Below, piece after piece: positions 15,001-25,285 of a DNA stretch of 64,000 nt. This DNA comes from Lepus europaeus (Eukaryota > Chordata > Mammalia > Lagomorpha > Leporidae). A program made the translations under genes and the position numbers. The stretch spans positions 3,782,001-3,846,000 of the forward strand of contig NW_026909196.1 of NCBI RefSeq assembly GCF_033115175.1, in the 5' to 3' direction. The notes beneath the pieces are model-generated. The model worked only from the letters and a program-made list of their open reading frames with translations. It searched no databases and had not been told where the DNA came from. Position 1 is the first letter of the stretch. Each line of letters begins with the position of its first letter.

Positions 15001-16917
15001 TTTAATGTTCTACCGTTGAAACACTAATTGTTTCATGATTGGAAAACCAGCTGTACACATTCGTATTTTCTAAGGAGAAAGCTAAAGGAACTGCGGCAAA
15101 CAAACATGATATTTCTGTTGGTATAGATGACACTTGATGCACTTGCCTAATGAAAAGACTTTGCTTTTCTCCAAAACCATTTGTACTGTGATTTTCTCGG
15201 TCCATTGCCTACGAATTCCACACCAGTTTGTCCGGATATGACTGGATGAAAACAGAAATATCTGGTTGTGTTTTGGCTAACTCAATCCCAGATATTGCTA
15301 CAGTCTCTTTTTTTGTGTATTCCTGATATTATCCATGAACTTTATATTTTTCAATGTTTTTTTTTCAGGGAACATTTAATTTTATACCGTTGAAACACTA
15401 ATTGATTCATCATGGGGACACCAGCTCCACACAATCGTATTTTCTAGGGAGAAAGCTAGAGGAACTGCGGCCAAAAAACATGATATTTCTGTTTGTATAG
15501 ATGACATTTTATGCAATTGCCTAACGTAAAGACGTTGCTTTTCTCCAAAACCATTTGTACTGTGATTTTCTCGGTCCATTGCATAGGAATTCCACACCAG
15601 TTTGTCCGGATATGACTGCATGAAACCGGAAATGTCTGGTTTTGTTCTGGCTAACTCAATCCCAGATATTGGTACAGCCTCTGCTGTTGTTTTTTCTGGA
15701 TATTATCCACAGACTTATTGTTTTGAATATTTTTTATCGGGGAACATTTAATTTTGTGTTTAGAAACACTAATTGGTTCCACATGTAGACACCAGCTCTA
15801 CATATTCATATCTTCTAGGGAGAAAGCTAGAGGAACTGCGGCAAAGAAACATGATATTTATGTTTGTATCAATGACATTTTATGCACTTGCCTAACGAAA
15901 AGACTTTGCTTTTCTCAAAAACCATTTTTACTGTGATTTTCTCGGTCCATTGCATACGAATTCCACACCACTTTGTCCGGATATGACTGGATGAAACAGG
16001 AAATATCTGGTTTTGTTTTGGATAACTCAATCCCAGATATTGTTACCGCCTCTGTGTTTGTTTTTTCTGAATGTTATCCACAGACTTTATTGTTTTGAAT
16101 GTTCTTTATCAGGGAACATTTATTTCTGTACCGTAGAAACACTAATTGTTTCATCATTGGGACACCAGCTCTACACATTCATAATTTCTAGGGAGAAAGC
16201 TAGAGGAACTTCAGCAAAGAAACATGATATTTCTGTTTGTATCCATGACATTTTATGCATTTGCCTAATGAAAAGACTTTGCTTTTCTCCAAAACAATTT
16301 GTACTGTGATTTTCTCGGTGCATTGCATACGAATTCCACACCACTGTGTGCGGATATGACTGGATGAAACCAGCAATATCTGGTTGTGTTTTGGCTAACT
16401 CAATCCCAAATATTGCTACAGCCTCTGTGTTTGTGTATTCCTGATATTATCCACAGACTTTATTGTTTTGAATGTTCTTTATCAGGGAACATTTAATTTT
16501 GTGCTGTGAAACACTAATTGTTTCCACATGGAGACACCAGCTCTACACATTTGTATTTTCTAGGGAGAAAGCTAGAGGAACTGCCGCAAACAAACATGAT
16601 ATTTCTGTTTATATCGATGACATTTTATGCACTTGCCTAATGAAAATACTTGCTTTTCTCTAAAACCATTTGTACTGTGATTTTCTCGGTCCATTGCATA
16701 TGAATTCCACACCAGTTTGTCCGGATATGACTGGATGAAACCGGAAATATCGGGTTGTGTTTTGCCTAACTCAATCCCAGATATTGCTACAGCCTCTTTG
16801 TTTGTGTATTCCTGATATTATCCACAGACTTTATTGTTTTGAATGTTTTTATCAGGGAACATTTAATTTTTTACTGTTGAAACACTAATTGTTTCCACAT
16901 GGAGACACCAGCTCTAC
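8851..16917. repeat. Satellite array, block 2
   Basis: Continuous monomers of the same family. The stretch 12255-12640 resembles 1345-1730, 5415-5800 and 14130-14510 (all have the unusual AGACAGCAGTTCTGCACATTC variant), so a local unit was copied several times. Block A of the large duplication ends near 12001 and block B begins near 12660. Near 10876 a monomer is shortened, with CTGGAT joined directly to ATTATCG. Confidence 0.92.
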
Positions 16918-19900
16918 ACATTCGTAATTTCTTTTTTTATTAAACTTTTATTTAATGAAAATAAATTTCCAAAGTACAGCTCATGGGTTACAATGGCTTC
17001 CCTCTCCCACAACTTCCCTCCCACCGACAACCCTTTCCTTTTCCGCTCCCTCTCCCCTTCCAATCACATCATGATTCATTTTCAATTCTCTTTATATACA
17101 AAAGATCAGTTTAGTATAAATTAGGTAATGATTTCAACAGTTTGCCCTCATATAGCAACACAAAGTGAAAAAAAATACTGTTGGAGTACTAGTTATAGCA
17201 TTAAATAAGAGTGTACAGCACATTAAAGGCAGAGATCCTACATAATATTTGTTTAAAAATTAATTAATTTTCTATGCCGCTTCCAATTTAACACCAGTTT
17301 TTTTTTTCTTTTCCAATTATCTTTATAATCAGAATGTCGATTCAGTATATCATTAGTAAAGATCTCATCAGTTTGTACTCATGCAGAAACACAAAGTGTA
17401 AAATTACTGTTTCAGTACTAGTTTTAGCATCACTGCACATTAGATAACACATTAAGGACAGATCCCACATGGGATGTAAGTACACAGTGATTCCTGTTGC
17501 TGACTTAACAATTTGACACTCTTGATCATGGCGAGAGTAATTCCATTCGTGATTTCTGCGGAGAAAGCTAAGGGAATTGCGGCAAAAAAACATGATATTT
17601 CTGTTTCTATAGCTGACATTTTATGCATTTGCCTAACGAAAATACTTGCTTTTCTCCAAAATCATTGGTACTGTTGTTTTCTCGGTCCATTGCTTATAAA
17701 TTCCACACCACTTTGTCTGGATATGACTGGATGAAAACAGAAATATCTGGTTGTGTTTTGGCTGACTCAATCCGAAATATTGCTACAGCCTCTGTGTTTC
17801 TGTATTCCTGATATTGTACACGGACTTTATTTTTTTGAATGTTTTTTTTCTCAGGGAACATTTAGTTTTGTGCTTGGAAACACTAATTGATCCACATGGA
17901 GACACAAGCTCTACACATTCGTATTTTCTATTGAGAAAGCTAGAGGGACTGCGGCAAACAAACATGATATTTCTGTTTGTATAGATGACATTTTATGCAC
18001 TTGCCTAAAGAAAAAACTTTGCTTTTTTCCAAAACCATTTTACTGTGATTTTCTCAGTTTGTTGCATACAAATTCCACACCAGTTTGTCCGGATATGACT
18101 GGATGAAACCAGAAATATCCGGTTTTGTTTTGGCTAACTCAATCCCACATATTGCTACAGCCTCTGTGTTTGTGTATTTCTCATATTATCCATGGACTTT
18201 ATTGTTTTTAATGTTTTTTATCAGGGAACATTTAATTTTCTGATTGGAAACACTAATTGGTTGCACATGGAGACACCAGCTCTACATATTTGTATTCTCT
18301 AGGGAGAATGCTAGAGGAACTGCGACAAACAAGCATGATATTTCTGTTTGTATAGATGACATTTTATCTACTTGCCTAATGAAAAGACTTTGCTTTTCTC
18401 CAAAACCATTTTTACTCTGATTTTCTCGGTCCATTGCATACGAATTCCACACCAGGTTGTCCGGATATGACTGGATGAAACCACAAATATCTCGTTGTGT
18501 TTTGGCTTCCTCAATCCGAAATATTGCTACAGCCTCTGTGTTTGTGAATTCCTGATATTATACATGGACTTTATATTTTTCAATGTTTTTTTTTCAGGGA
18601 ACATTTAATTTTGTACCATTGAAACACTAATTGTTTCATCATGGGGACACCAGCTCCACACATTCGTATTTTCTAGGGATTAAGCTAGAGGAACTGTGGC
18701 AAACAAACATGATAGTTCTGTTTGTATAGATGACATTTTATGCACTTGCCTAACGTAAAGACTTTGCTTTTCTCCAAAACCATTTGTACTGTGATTTTCT
18801 CGGTCCATTGCATACGAATTCCAAACCACTTTGTCCGGATATGACTCGATGAAACCAGAAATATCAGGTTGTGTTTTGGGTAACTCAATCCCAGATATTG
18901 CTACAGCCTCTGTGTTTGTTTTTTCTGGATATTATCCACAGACTAATTGTTTTGAATGTTTTTTTCGGGGAACATTTAATTTTGAGCTTGGATACAGTAA
19001 TTGGTTCCACATGGAGACACCAGCTCTACATATTCCTATTGTCTAGGAGAAAGCTAGAGGAACTGGGAAAAACGAACATGATATTTCTGTTTGTATGGGT
19101 GACATTTTATGCACTTGCCTAACGAAAAGACTTTGCTTTTCTCCAAAACCATATTTACTGTGATTTTCTCGGTCCATTGCATATGAATTCCAAACCAGTT
19201 TATCAGGTTATGACTGGATGAAACCAGAAATATCCGTTTTTTTTTTTTTTTTGGCTAACTCAATCCCAGATATTGCTACAGCCTCTATGTTTGTTTTTTC
19301 TGGATATTATCGAGGGACTTTATTGTTTTGAATATTTTTTATTGGGGAACATTTTATTTTTTACCGTTGAACACTAATTGGTTCATCATGGGGACACCAG
19401 ATCCACACATTCGTATTTTCTAGGGAGTAAGGTAGAGGAAATGCGGCTAACAAACATGATACTTCTGTTTGTATAGATGATATTTTATGCACTTGCCTAA
19501 CGAAAAGACTTTGCTTTTCTCCAAAACCATTTGTACTGTGATTTTCTCGGTCCATTGCATACGAATTCCACACCAGTTTGTCCGGATATGACTGGATGAA
19601 ACCAGAAATATCCGGTTTTGTTTTGGCTAACTCAATCCCAGATATTGCTACAGCCTCTGTGTTTGTGTATTTCTCATATTATCCATGGACTTTATTGTTT
19701 TTAATGTTTTTTATCAGGGAACATTTAATTTTCTGATTGGAAACACTAATTGGTTGCACATGGAGACACCAGCTCTACATATTTGTATTTTCTAGGGAGA
19801 ATGCTAGAGGAACTGCGACAAACAAGCATGATATTTCTGTTTGTATAGATGACATTTTATCTACTTGCCTAATGAAAAGACTTTGCTTTTCTCCAAAACC

Positions 19901-20420
19901 ATTTTTACTCTGATTTTCTCGGTCCATGGCATACGAATTCCACACCAGGTTGTCCGGATATGACTGGATGAAACCAGAAATATCTCGTTGTGTTTTGGCT
20001 ACCTCAATCCGAAATATTGCTACGGCCTCTGTGTTTGTGAATTCTGATATTATCCATGGACTTTATATTTTTCAATGTTTTTTTTCAGGGCACATTTAAT
20101 TTTGTACCATTGAAACACTAATTGTTTCATCATGGGGACACCAGCTCCACACATTCTTATTTTCCAGGGAGAAAACTTGAGGTACTGCGGCCAACAAACA
20201 TATTTCTGTTTGTATAGATGACATTTTATGCACTTGCCTAACAAAAATACTTCGCTTTTCTCCAAAACCATTTGTACTGTGATTTTCTCGGTCCATTGCA
20301 TACGAATTCCACACCAGTTTATAAGGATATGACTGGATGAAACGGAAATATCCGGGTTTGTTTTGGCTAACTCAATCCCAGATATTGCTACAGCCTCTAT
20401 GTTTGTTTTTTCTGGATATT
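12660..20420. repeat. Higher-order block B of the approximately 8.7-kb duplication
   Basis: Second copy of block A (3950-12001), with the same monomer order and variants and the same L1-tail insert at the same position. Relative to A it lacks one whole monomer, its junction lying in a shared stretch of about 30 bp near 18640-18670 that is repeated in two adjacent A monomers. This is as expected for unequal crossover between neighbours. It retains 86 bp that A lost near 10876. Divergence between A and B is visibly low (scattered single-base changes), so the duplication is fairly recent. Confidence 0.83.
16918..17557 (-). mobile_element. L1 3'-UTR fragment, copy 2 (duplicate of copy 1)
   Basis: The body is 16933-17542, flanked by the same 15-bp duplication as copy 1 (16918-16932 and 17543-17557). 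It is essentially identical to 8226-8835 at an offset of 8707, including the same internal variants. It therefore arose by duplication of the surrounding satellite block, not by a new insertion. Confidence 0.85.
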
Positions 20421-20891
20421 ATCGAGGGACTTTATTGTTTTGAATATTTTTTGTTGGGGAACATTTTATTTTGTACCGTTGAAACACTAATTGGTTCATC
20501 ATGGGGACACCAGCTCCACACATTCGTATTTTCTAGGGAGTAAGGTAGAGGAAATGCGGCAAACAAACATGATACTTCTGTTTGTATAGATGACATTTTA
20601 TAAACTTGCCTAAAGAAAGACTTTGCTTTTCTCCAAAACCATATTTACTGTCATTTTCTCTGTCCATTGCATAATAATTCCACACCACTTTGTCCCGATA
20701 TGACTGGATGAAACCTGAAATATCCAGTTGTGTTTTGGCTGACTCAATCCCAGATATTGCTACAGCCTCTGTGTATCTGCATTCCTGATATTATCCACAG
20801 ACTTTATTGTTTTGAATGTTTATTATCAGGGAACATTTAATTTTGTACCGTTGAAACACTGATTGTTTCCACATGGAGACACCAGCTCTAC
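17558..20891. repeat. Satellite array, block 3
   Basis: Monomers of the same family that finish block B. A long T run follows ATATCC near 19236-19252, where other monomers have the GGTTTTGTTTTGG sequence. Beyond about 20420 the similarity to block A stops and a different monomer order begins. Confidence 0.9.
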
Positions 20892-21530
20892 ACAATCGTA
20901 ATTTCTTTTTTATTAAACTTTTATTTAATGCATATAAATTTCCAAAGTACAGCTCATGGGTTACAATGGATTCCATCTCCCAAAACTTCCCTCCCAACCA
21001 CAACCCTCCCCTTTCCTGCTCCGTCTCCCCTTCCAATCACATCATGATTCATTTTCAATTCTCTTTATATACAAAAGATCAGTTTAGTATAAATTAAGTA
21101 ACGATTTCAACAGTTTGCCCCCATATAGCAACGCAAAGTGAAAAAAAAATACTGTTGGATTTCTAGTTATAGCATTAAATAAGGGTGTACAGCACATTAA
21201 AGGCAGAGATCCTACATAATATTTTTTTTAAATTAATTAATTTTCTATGCCATTTCCAATTTAACACCAGGTTTTTTTTTCATTTCCAATTATCTTTATA
21301 TACAGAAGATCAATTCAGTATATAATTAGTAAAGATCTAATCAGTTTGCACCCATGCAGAAACACAAAGTGTAAAACTACTGTTTCAGTACTAGTTTTAG
21401 CATCACTGCACATTAGACAACACATTAAGGACAGATCCCACATCGGATGTAAGTACACAGTGATTCCTGTTGCTGACTTAAGTATTTGACACTCTTCTTC
21501 ATGGCGTCAGTAATTGCATTTGTAACTTCT
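20892..21530 (-). mobile_element. L1 3'-UTR fragment, copy 3
   Basis: The body is 20907-21515, with flanks ACAATCGTAATTTCT (20892-20906) and GCATTTGTAACTTCT (21516-21530). The insertion point in the monomer and the internal structure match copies 1, 2 and 4, but with more sequence differences than between 1 and 2. It is an older duplicate of the same insertion event. Confidence 0.8.
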
Positions 21531-22520
21531 ACGGAGAAACCTATAGGAACTGGGCAAACAAACATGATATTTCTGTTTCTATAGCTGACATTTTATGCAC
21601 TTGCCTAACGAAAATACTTGCTTTTCTCCAAAACCATTTGTACTGTGATTTTCTCGGTCCATTGCATATAAATTCCACACCAGTTTGTCCGGATATGACT
21701 GGATGCAACCAGAAATATCTGGTTGTGTTTTGGCTAACTCAATCTGAAATATTGCTACACCCTCTGTGTTTGTGTATTCCTGATATTATCCACGGACTTT
21801 ATTGTTTTGAATGTTTTTATCAGGGAACATTTAATTTTGTACGGTTGAAACACTAATTGTTTCATAATGGGGACAAGAGCTCTACACATTCGTATTTTCT
21901 AGGGAGAAAACTAGATGAATTGCGGCAAACATGCTATTTCTGTTTCTATAGATGACAATTTATGCACTTTCCAAACGAAAAGACTTTGCTATTCTCCAAC
22001 CCATTTTTACTGTGATTTTCTCGGTCCATTGCATACGAATTCAACACAACTTTGTCTGGATATGACTGGATGAAACCAGAAATATCCGGTTCTGTTTTGG
22101 TTTTGGCTAACTCAATCCAAAATATTGCTACAGCCTCTGTGTTTGTGTTTTCAGGATATTATTGATGGACTTTATTGTTTTGAATGTTTTTAGCAGGGAA
22201 TATTTAATTTTATACCGTAGAAACACTAATTGGTTCATCATGGGAACACCAGCTCTTCACATTCGTATTTTCTAGGGAGAAAGCTAGAGGAACTACGGCA
22301 AACAAACATGATATTTCTGTTTGTCTACATGACATTTTATGCAATTGCCTAACGAAAAGACTTTGCTTTTCTCCAATACCATTTGTACTGTGATTTTCTC
22401 GGTCCATTGCATACGAATTCCACACCAGTTTGTCCGGAAATCACTGGACGAAACAGCAAATATCTCGTTTTTTTTTGGCTAACTCAATCCCAGATAATGC
22501 TACAGCATCTGTGTTTGTAT
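21531..22520. repeat. Satellite array, block 4 (left flank of the provirus)
   Basis: Satellite monomers run up to the left LTR and stop inside a monomer at GTGTTTGTAT. The next piece of the same monomer (ATTCCTGATATTATCC) resumes directly after the right LTR at 28118, so the provirus inserted into one continuous monomer. Confidence 0.9.
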
Positions 22521-23083
22521 TGAAAGAATTAGGGGAATGAAAGAATTAGGCGGGCTGGGTTTAAAATGGAGTTGCTTGAGCTAACTGCATACTGTTTTGC
22601 TTTTGTGCAAAATAGCTGGGCTTGCAAAATGCTTTTATAAGATAACTGAACTTTAGCTGAACTTGTAGCATGTGATGAATGTGTTAATGCTTTTATGAGA
22701 TAATGGAGCATGTGATAATTATTTTAGGAGCTATGTTAAGTTTTTGGTCACGATGACCCCGTATTTGTGCTTGCTCAAGGACTTTGTTCCCTTACCCTGG
22801 AAAAACCCTTTATCTTGTGATTATTTGTCATGCTGTGGTTTATCTTGTGATCTTTTTTAATGCTGTGGAGATATGCTAATGTTGTGGTTTTAAGCCTTAA
22901 ATACTCTGTGCGATTGATGATCGGGGCGTCTCTTCCTTCACTGCACCAGAGGGTGCTGTTGTCCTTAGAGACGGCCCATCTGCGCAGATGTAATAAACTT
23001 CCTCATGCCCTTTGCATCGATTGGAGTGGAATTCGTGTTTCTGGGGTCAGTAGAATTGTGAGACACCTTTCTGGGGTCTTACA
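22521..23083 (+). repeat. 5' LTR of the bZIP-carrying provirus
   Basis: It starts TGAAAG and ends in CA, 563 bp, and is nearly identical to 27551-28113. The start contains a short tandem duplication, GAATGAAAGAATTAGG being the second copy. A TATA-like CCTTAAATAC lies near 22896-22905, and a polyadenylation signal AATAAA at 22992-22997 marks the R region. The LTR should supply the promoter for all transcripts of the element. It has partial similarity to the solo LTR at 31703-32236, strongest from the GCTAATG...GTGGTTTTAAGC stretch to the end. Confidence 0.92.
22896..22905 (+). promoter_or_regulatory. TATA-like element of the 5' LTR
   Basis: CCTTAAATAC lies about 90 bp upstream of AATAAA, a typical U3-R arrangement. 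The same sequence occurs in the 3' LTR near 27926-27935, and a variant (CTTTAAATACC) in the solo LTR near 32058-32068. Transcription start would be expected about 25-30 bp downstream. Confidence 0.55.
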
Positions 23084-23087
23084 TTCT

Positions 23088-23105
23088 TGGGGGCTCGTCC
23101 GGGAT
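23088..23105 (+). promoter_or_regulatory. Primer-binding site, tRNA-Pro
   Basis: TGGGGGCTCGTCCGGGAT is a perfect 18-nt match to the complement of the tRNA-Pro 3' end used by many gammaretroviruses. It begins 4 nt after the terminal CA of the 5' LTR, where 2 nt is more usual. The GACCCC motif that typically follows is present (GAGACCCCAGACC). This places the element among class I retroviruses and fixes its + orientation. Confidence 0.93.
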
Positions 23106-23140
23106 TCGAGACCCCAGACCCACGCTCCATTCTCCAATCG

Positions 23141-23149
23141 GAGGTAAGT
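23141..23149 (+). promoter_or_regulatory. 5' splice donor in the proviral leader
   Basis: GAG|GTAAGT at 23141-23149 is a consensus mammalian splice donor, 38 bp downstream of the primer-binding site, where gammaretroviral leaders carry their major donor. It would allow subgenomic mRNAs joined to acceptor-like sites upstream of the two captured ORFs. Confidence 0.75.
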
Positions 23150-23165
23150 TCCTTGTTTTCTGTGA

Positions 23166-23603
23166 GTCTGTAAAAATTTTTTTATTGATTGTTTCTGTAG
23201 GCACCTTTTTGAAATTGTGCCTGTACGGGACCTGTATCTGAAAAGAGCCAGTAGTAGGCAAGACAGACGTGTCAAGACCCCTGGCTCAGGCCCTGGAGGA
23301 CGCTCCAGTGGCGGTATTCTGGGGGAGCCTGGCGGGTGGCAGCCGCTCCGCTCCCATCGCTCTCACCACTTGGTGGGGAAAAGCTTCCCCGGGGAGCCTG
23401 GCGGGTGGCAGCCGCTCCGCTCCCATCGGAAGTTCTGGTTAGGGAAAGGCTTCCCCGGGGAGCCTGGCGGGTGGCAGCCGCTCCGCTCCCATCGGAAGTT
23501 TTGGTTTCAGTTTTGTCTTGGTTTTGCGCGCAGTGTCTTTGTGAGTTTTGTGATTGTCTTCTGTGTTCTAATATACTTTCCTTATTTGCCTTTCCCCTCC
23601 AAC
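23166..23603 (+). CDS. Open leader frame upstream of Gag (glyco-Gag-like extension)
   Basis: The Gag frame stays open from just after a stop at 23163 to the Gag ATG at 23604, with no in-frame ATG but several CTG/GTG codons (for example 23217, 23232, 23238). The translated leader has three near-repeats of GEPGGWQPLRSHR. These are followed by a strongly hydrophobic stretch containing VFVSFVIVFCVLIYFPYL immediately before Gag. Known gammaretroviruses initiate a longer glycosylated Gag at a CUG upstream of Gag, with a membrane anchor in the leader. Position, frame and the hydrophobic segment fit that pattern. Translation itself is an inference, as the open frame could be incidental. Confidence 0.5.
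23322..23497 (+). repeat. Three in-frame leader repeats (69/66 bp)
   Basis: GGGGAGCCTGGCGGGTGGCA starts repeats at 23322, 23391 and 23457, giving periods of 69 and 66 bp. Both are multiples of three, so the leader reading frame is preserved. The third repeat is partial and runs into the hydrophobic-coding stretch. Confidence 0.88.
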
Positions 23604-24353
23604 ATGAGACAGGAATTAACTACACCTTTGAGTCTTACTCTAGATCATTGGAGAGAGGTCCGGGAGTGGGCCCAAAACTTGTCTATAAGAGTGCAGAAGA
23701 AGAACTGGACAAGTTTCTGTACGTCCGAGTGGCCAGCCTTAAACATCGGGTGGCCACGGGATGGGACTTTTGACTCTCGAATTATTTTACAGGTGAAGAG
23801 CCAGGTCTGCAGGGGAGGTAAAGAAGGGCGCCCGAATCAAGTGCCCTACATCTTTGTGTGGGAGGACCTGGCGAAAAATCCCCCAGACTGGGTAAAACCT
23901 TTCCTCCTTTCCAACAGGGCGGTGGCAGAGCTCGATCCTACTATACCCACCACCGCCCTGAGGATGAAGCCCAGTTCTGAGTTGTCAGCAGTTGCCCTGG
24001 GGGTGGCGTCGAGCCCCACACCCACTCCGATCCTACCCGCAACACCCCTAGTATCGGAAATCGCAGACCAGGGCAAATACCCTACCTCAACCCTCTATCC
24101 ATTACAGGAATTGGACACCCTCAAACCTGAAAAACCCTTAACTCCTCCAGGCAGGCAGGAAGATCTTTTTGATATTTCATCACCTTATTCCCCCCGCCTC
24201 CTTAGGAGGGCACCTTATATCCCCCGCTTCCCAAAAAGGCCCGCGGTGCCCTTTTTGGAAACCAGAAGAGACATGGAGGAGGAAGAATCCGATAAAATAG
24301 AGGAGGAAGGACCCCCGGCCCGTTCTAGCTGGCCGTCCTCCTCCTCCATATAA
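23604..24353 (+). CDS. gag: Truncated Gag (matrix and p12-like region)
   Basis: An open frame of 249 codons from ATG 23604. Residues about 1-105 are a recognisable gammaretroviral matrix domain, with motifs such as TPLSLTLDHW, GWPRDGTF, QVPYIFVWEDLA and PPDWVKPF. A proline/serine-rich p12-like region follows, then an acidic stretch (EEEESDKIEEEG) and a stop. The capsid domain is absent. The second codon is AGA (Arg), so the N-terminal glycine that is myristoylated in this family is missing, and membrane targeting of the plain Gag would be lost. In the provirus this could supply a Gag leader for particle association or simply be a relic; the intact frame suggests limited decay. Confidence 0.85.
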   Translation: MRQELTTPLSLTLDHWREVREWAQNLSIRVQKKNWTSFCTSEWPALNIGWPRDGTFDSRIILQVKSQVCRGGKEGRPNQVPYIFVWEDLAKNPPDWVKPFLLSNRAVAELDPTIPTTALRMKPSSELSAVALGVASSPTPTPILPATPLVSEIADQGKYPTSTLYPLQELDTLKPEKPLTPPGRQEDLFDISSPYSPRLLRRAPYIPRFPKRPAVPFLETRRDMEEEESDKIEEEGPPARSSWPSSSSI

Positions 24354-24524
24354 CTGGGATCACAAGCCCTAATAGGACTTGCAGGGCCTGTTTTACTAAC
24401 ATTAATTTTACTACACTTAAATGGAACTCTGTAGGAGACTCAGACTCTACTGCCAGACTCTCCTGAGGAGCTTAGCTGAAGGGGTTAAAGTTATTTAGTT
24501 AAAAAAAAAGGAAGTTTAAAATGG
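24354..24524 (+). other. Unassigned region at the capsid deletion
   Basis: Just after the Gag stop, one frame continues for about 25 codons through a hydrophobic stretch (IGLAGPVLLTLILLHL) before the next stop. I cannot assign it to a viral or host gene. An A-rich run occurs near 24502-24510. It lies where capsid-coding sequence should be, so it covers a deletion or rearrangement junction. Confidence 0.4.
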
Positions 24525-24662
24525 GCTAAGAAAAAGGAACTAACTAGGATCCTGGCCACCACAGTTAAAAGAAAGCAAAAGTAAGGGAGAATCAGGATAG
24601 GCAGGGACCCCGGGAGACCGACAAAAGCCCAGAAAAGTGCCCAAAGGACAAGTCTGCTTAAG
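24525..24662 (+). pseudogene. gag: Decayed Gag nucleocapsid remnant
   Basis: In one frame this reads KKKELTRILATTVKRKQK, a stop, and then an Arg/Pro-rich tail. The ELxRILATxV motif matches the Gag segment just upstream of the zinc knuckle, and a clear counterpart ([10 protein letters not shown]) is visible in the better preserved gag at 63548-64000. The zinc knuckle itself is not recognisable. The remnant shows that the provirus once had a full gag and lost the middle. Confidence 0.5.
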
Positions 24663-24984
24663 ATCCGACTAACAACGGGAATCTAGTGGTGTACGTCTGC
24701 CACACGGGACTGAACTGACCGAAAACGGCCTCTGCAAGACAGCGAGAGAAAAGACGGCAGCAGTGGAGTGGTGAGGCTGGGCGACAGCGGCCCCTCCCTC
24801 GCTGGGATACGTGTGGTCCGTCACACGGTTGGGGACAGTATTGGGGATGCAGGCCCTGCCCAGGTTCCCGTAGATAATGCTCCATCACCCCCTGCGGTGT
24901 CTGGGAGGGGCCCACGCGATATCCCCCTAGCGTCCGGAGTTCAACGGAGATAACAGTGGGAGACGGCCGAACGAGGACAGTGGT
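24663..24984 (+). other. Unassigned GC-rich proviral stretch
   Basis: About 320 bp between the NC scrap and the RNase H remnant, without a convincing long reading frame on the + strand. The final 60 bp (near 24940-24984) may be frameshifted RNase H sequence, but I could not align it with confidence. The 196-codon minus-strand frame across this segment has no recognisable motif and I treat it as a shadow. Confidence 0.4.
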
Positions 24985-25150
24985 TTGGGTTTCCACCTTC
25001 AACCCCCCGAGGACTCTGCTCAGCAGGCAGGGCTGATCGCTATGGACCATGCACTCCGTGCAGCTAAGAAAAAGGAGCAGGTGGCAATGCACAAGAACAG
25101 CAGGTACGCTCTCGCCACTACCCATGGGGAACGTAAAATGGACAGAGGCT
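24985..25150 (+). pseudogene. pol: Decayed Pol RNase H remnant
   Basis: The reading SAQQAGLIAMDHALRAAKKK followed by NSRYALATTHG aligns with the retroviral RNase H core, where the family has an AEL motif, a run of ALxxA and then TDSRYAFATAH. Two catalytic acidic positions are changed: the Glu of the AEL motif is Gly here, and the Asp of the DSRYA motif is Asn (a G-to-A change). There is no intact upstream RT. The frame runs on into the integrase scrap only by frameshift. It is dead as an enzyme and informative mainly as evidence of the parent pol gene. Confidence 0.8.
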
Positions 25151-25175
25151 TTATCGACCAAGAAGAAAAATTGCG

Positions 25176-25285
25176 CCAATGTTTCCCCGATTTGGACAAC
25201 CAAAGGTACCGGGGTCAGATAATGGACCCAGTTCTGTCTCCCAGGCAAGCCAGAGGTGGCCAGGGTGCAGGGGGGTTTAGCTAAA
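25176..25285 (+). pseudogene. pol: Decayed Pol integrase remnant
   Basis: In a frame different from the RNase H remnant, the sequence reads PRFGQPKVPGSDNGPSSVSQ, which aligns with the integrase core around its second catalytic Asp (family pattern GSDNGPAF). The region between the RNase H core and this motif is only about 40 bp instead of several hundred, so the zinc-binding domain and first catalytic Asp are deleted. It breaks off near 25285. Confidence 0.75.

Noticed and set aside
22529-22711. A 60-codon minus-strand ORF repeated in both LTRs
   Set aside because: It lies in U3 of both LTRs only because they are duplicates; there is no recognisable motif.
24658-25248. A 196-codon minus-strand ORF across the pol remnants
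   Set aside because: It lies antisense to recognisable RNase H and integrase scraps, has no motifs, and starts or ends at no meaningful boundary.
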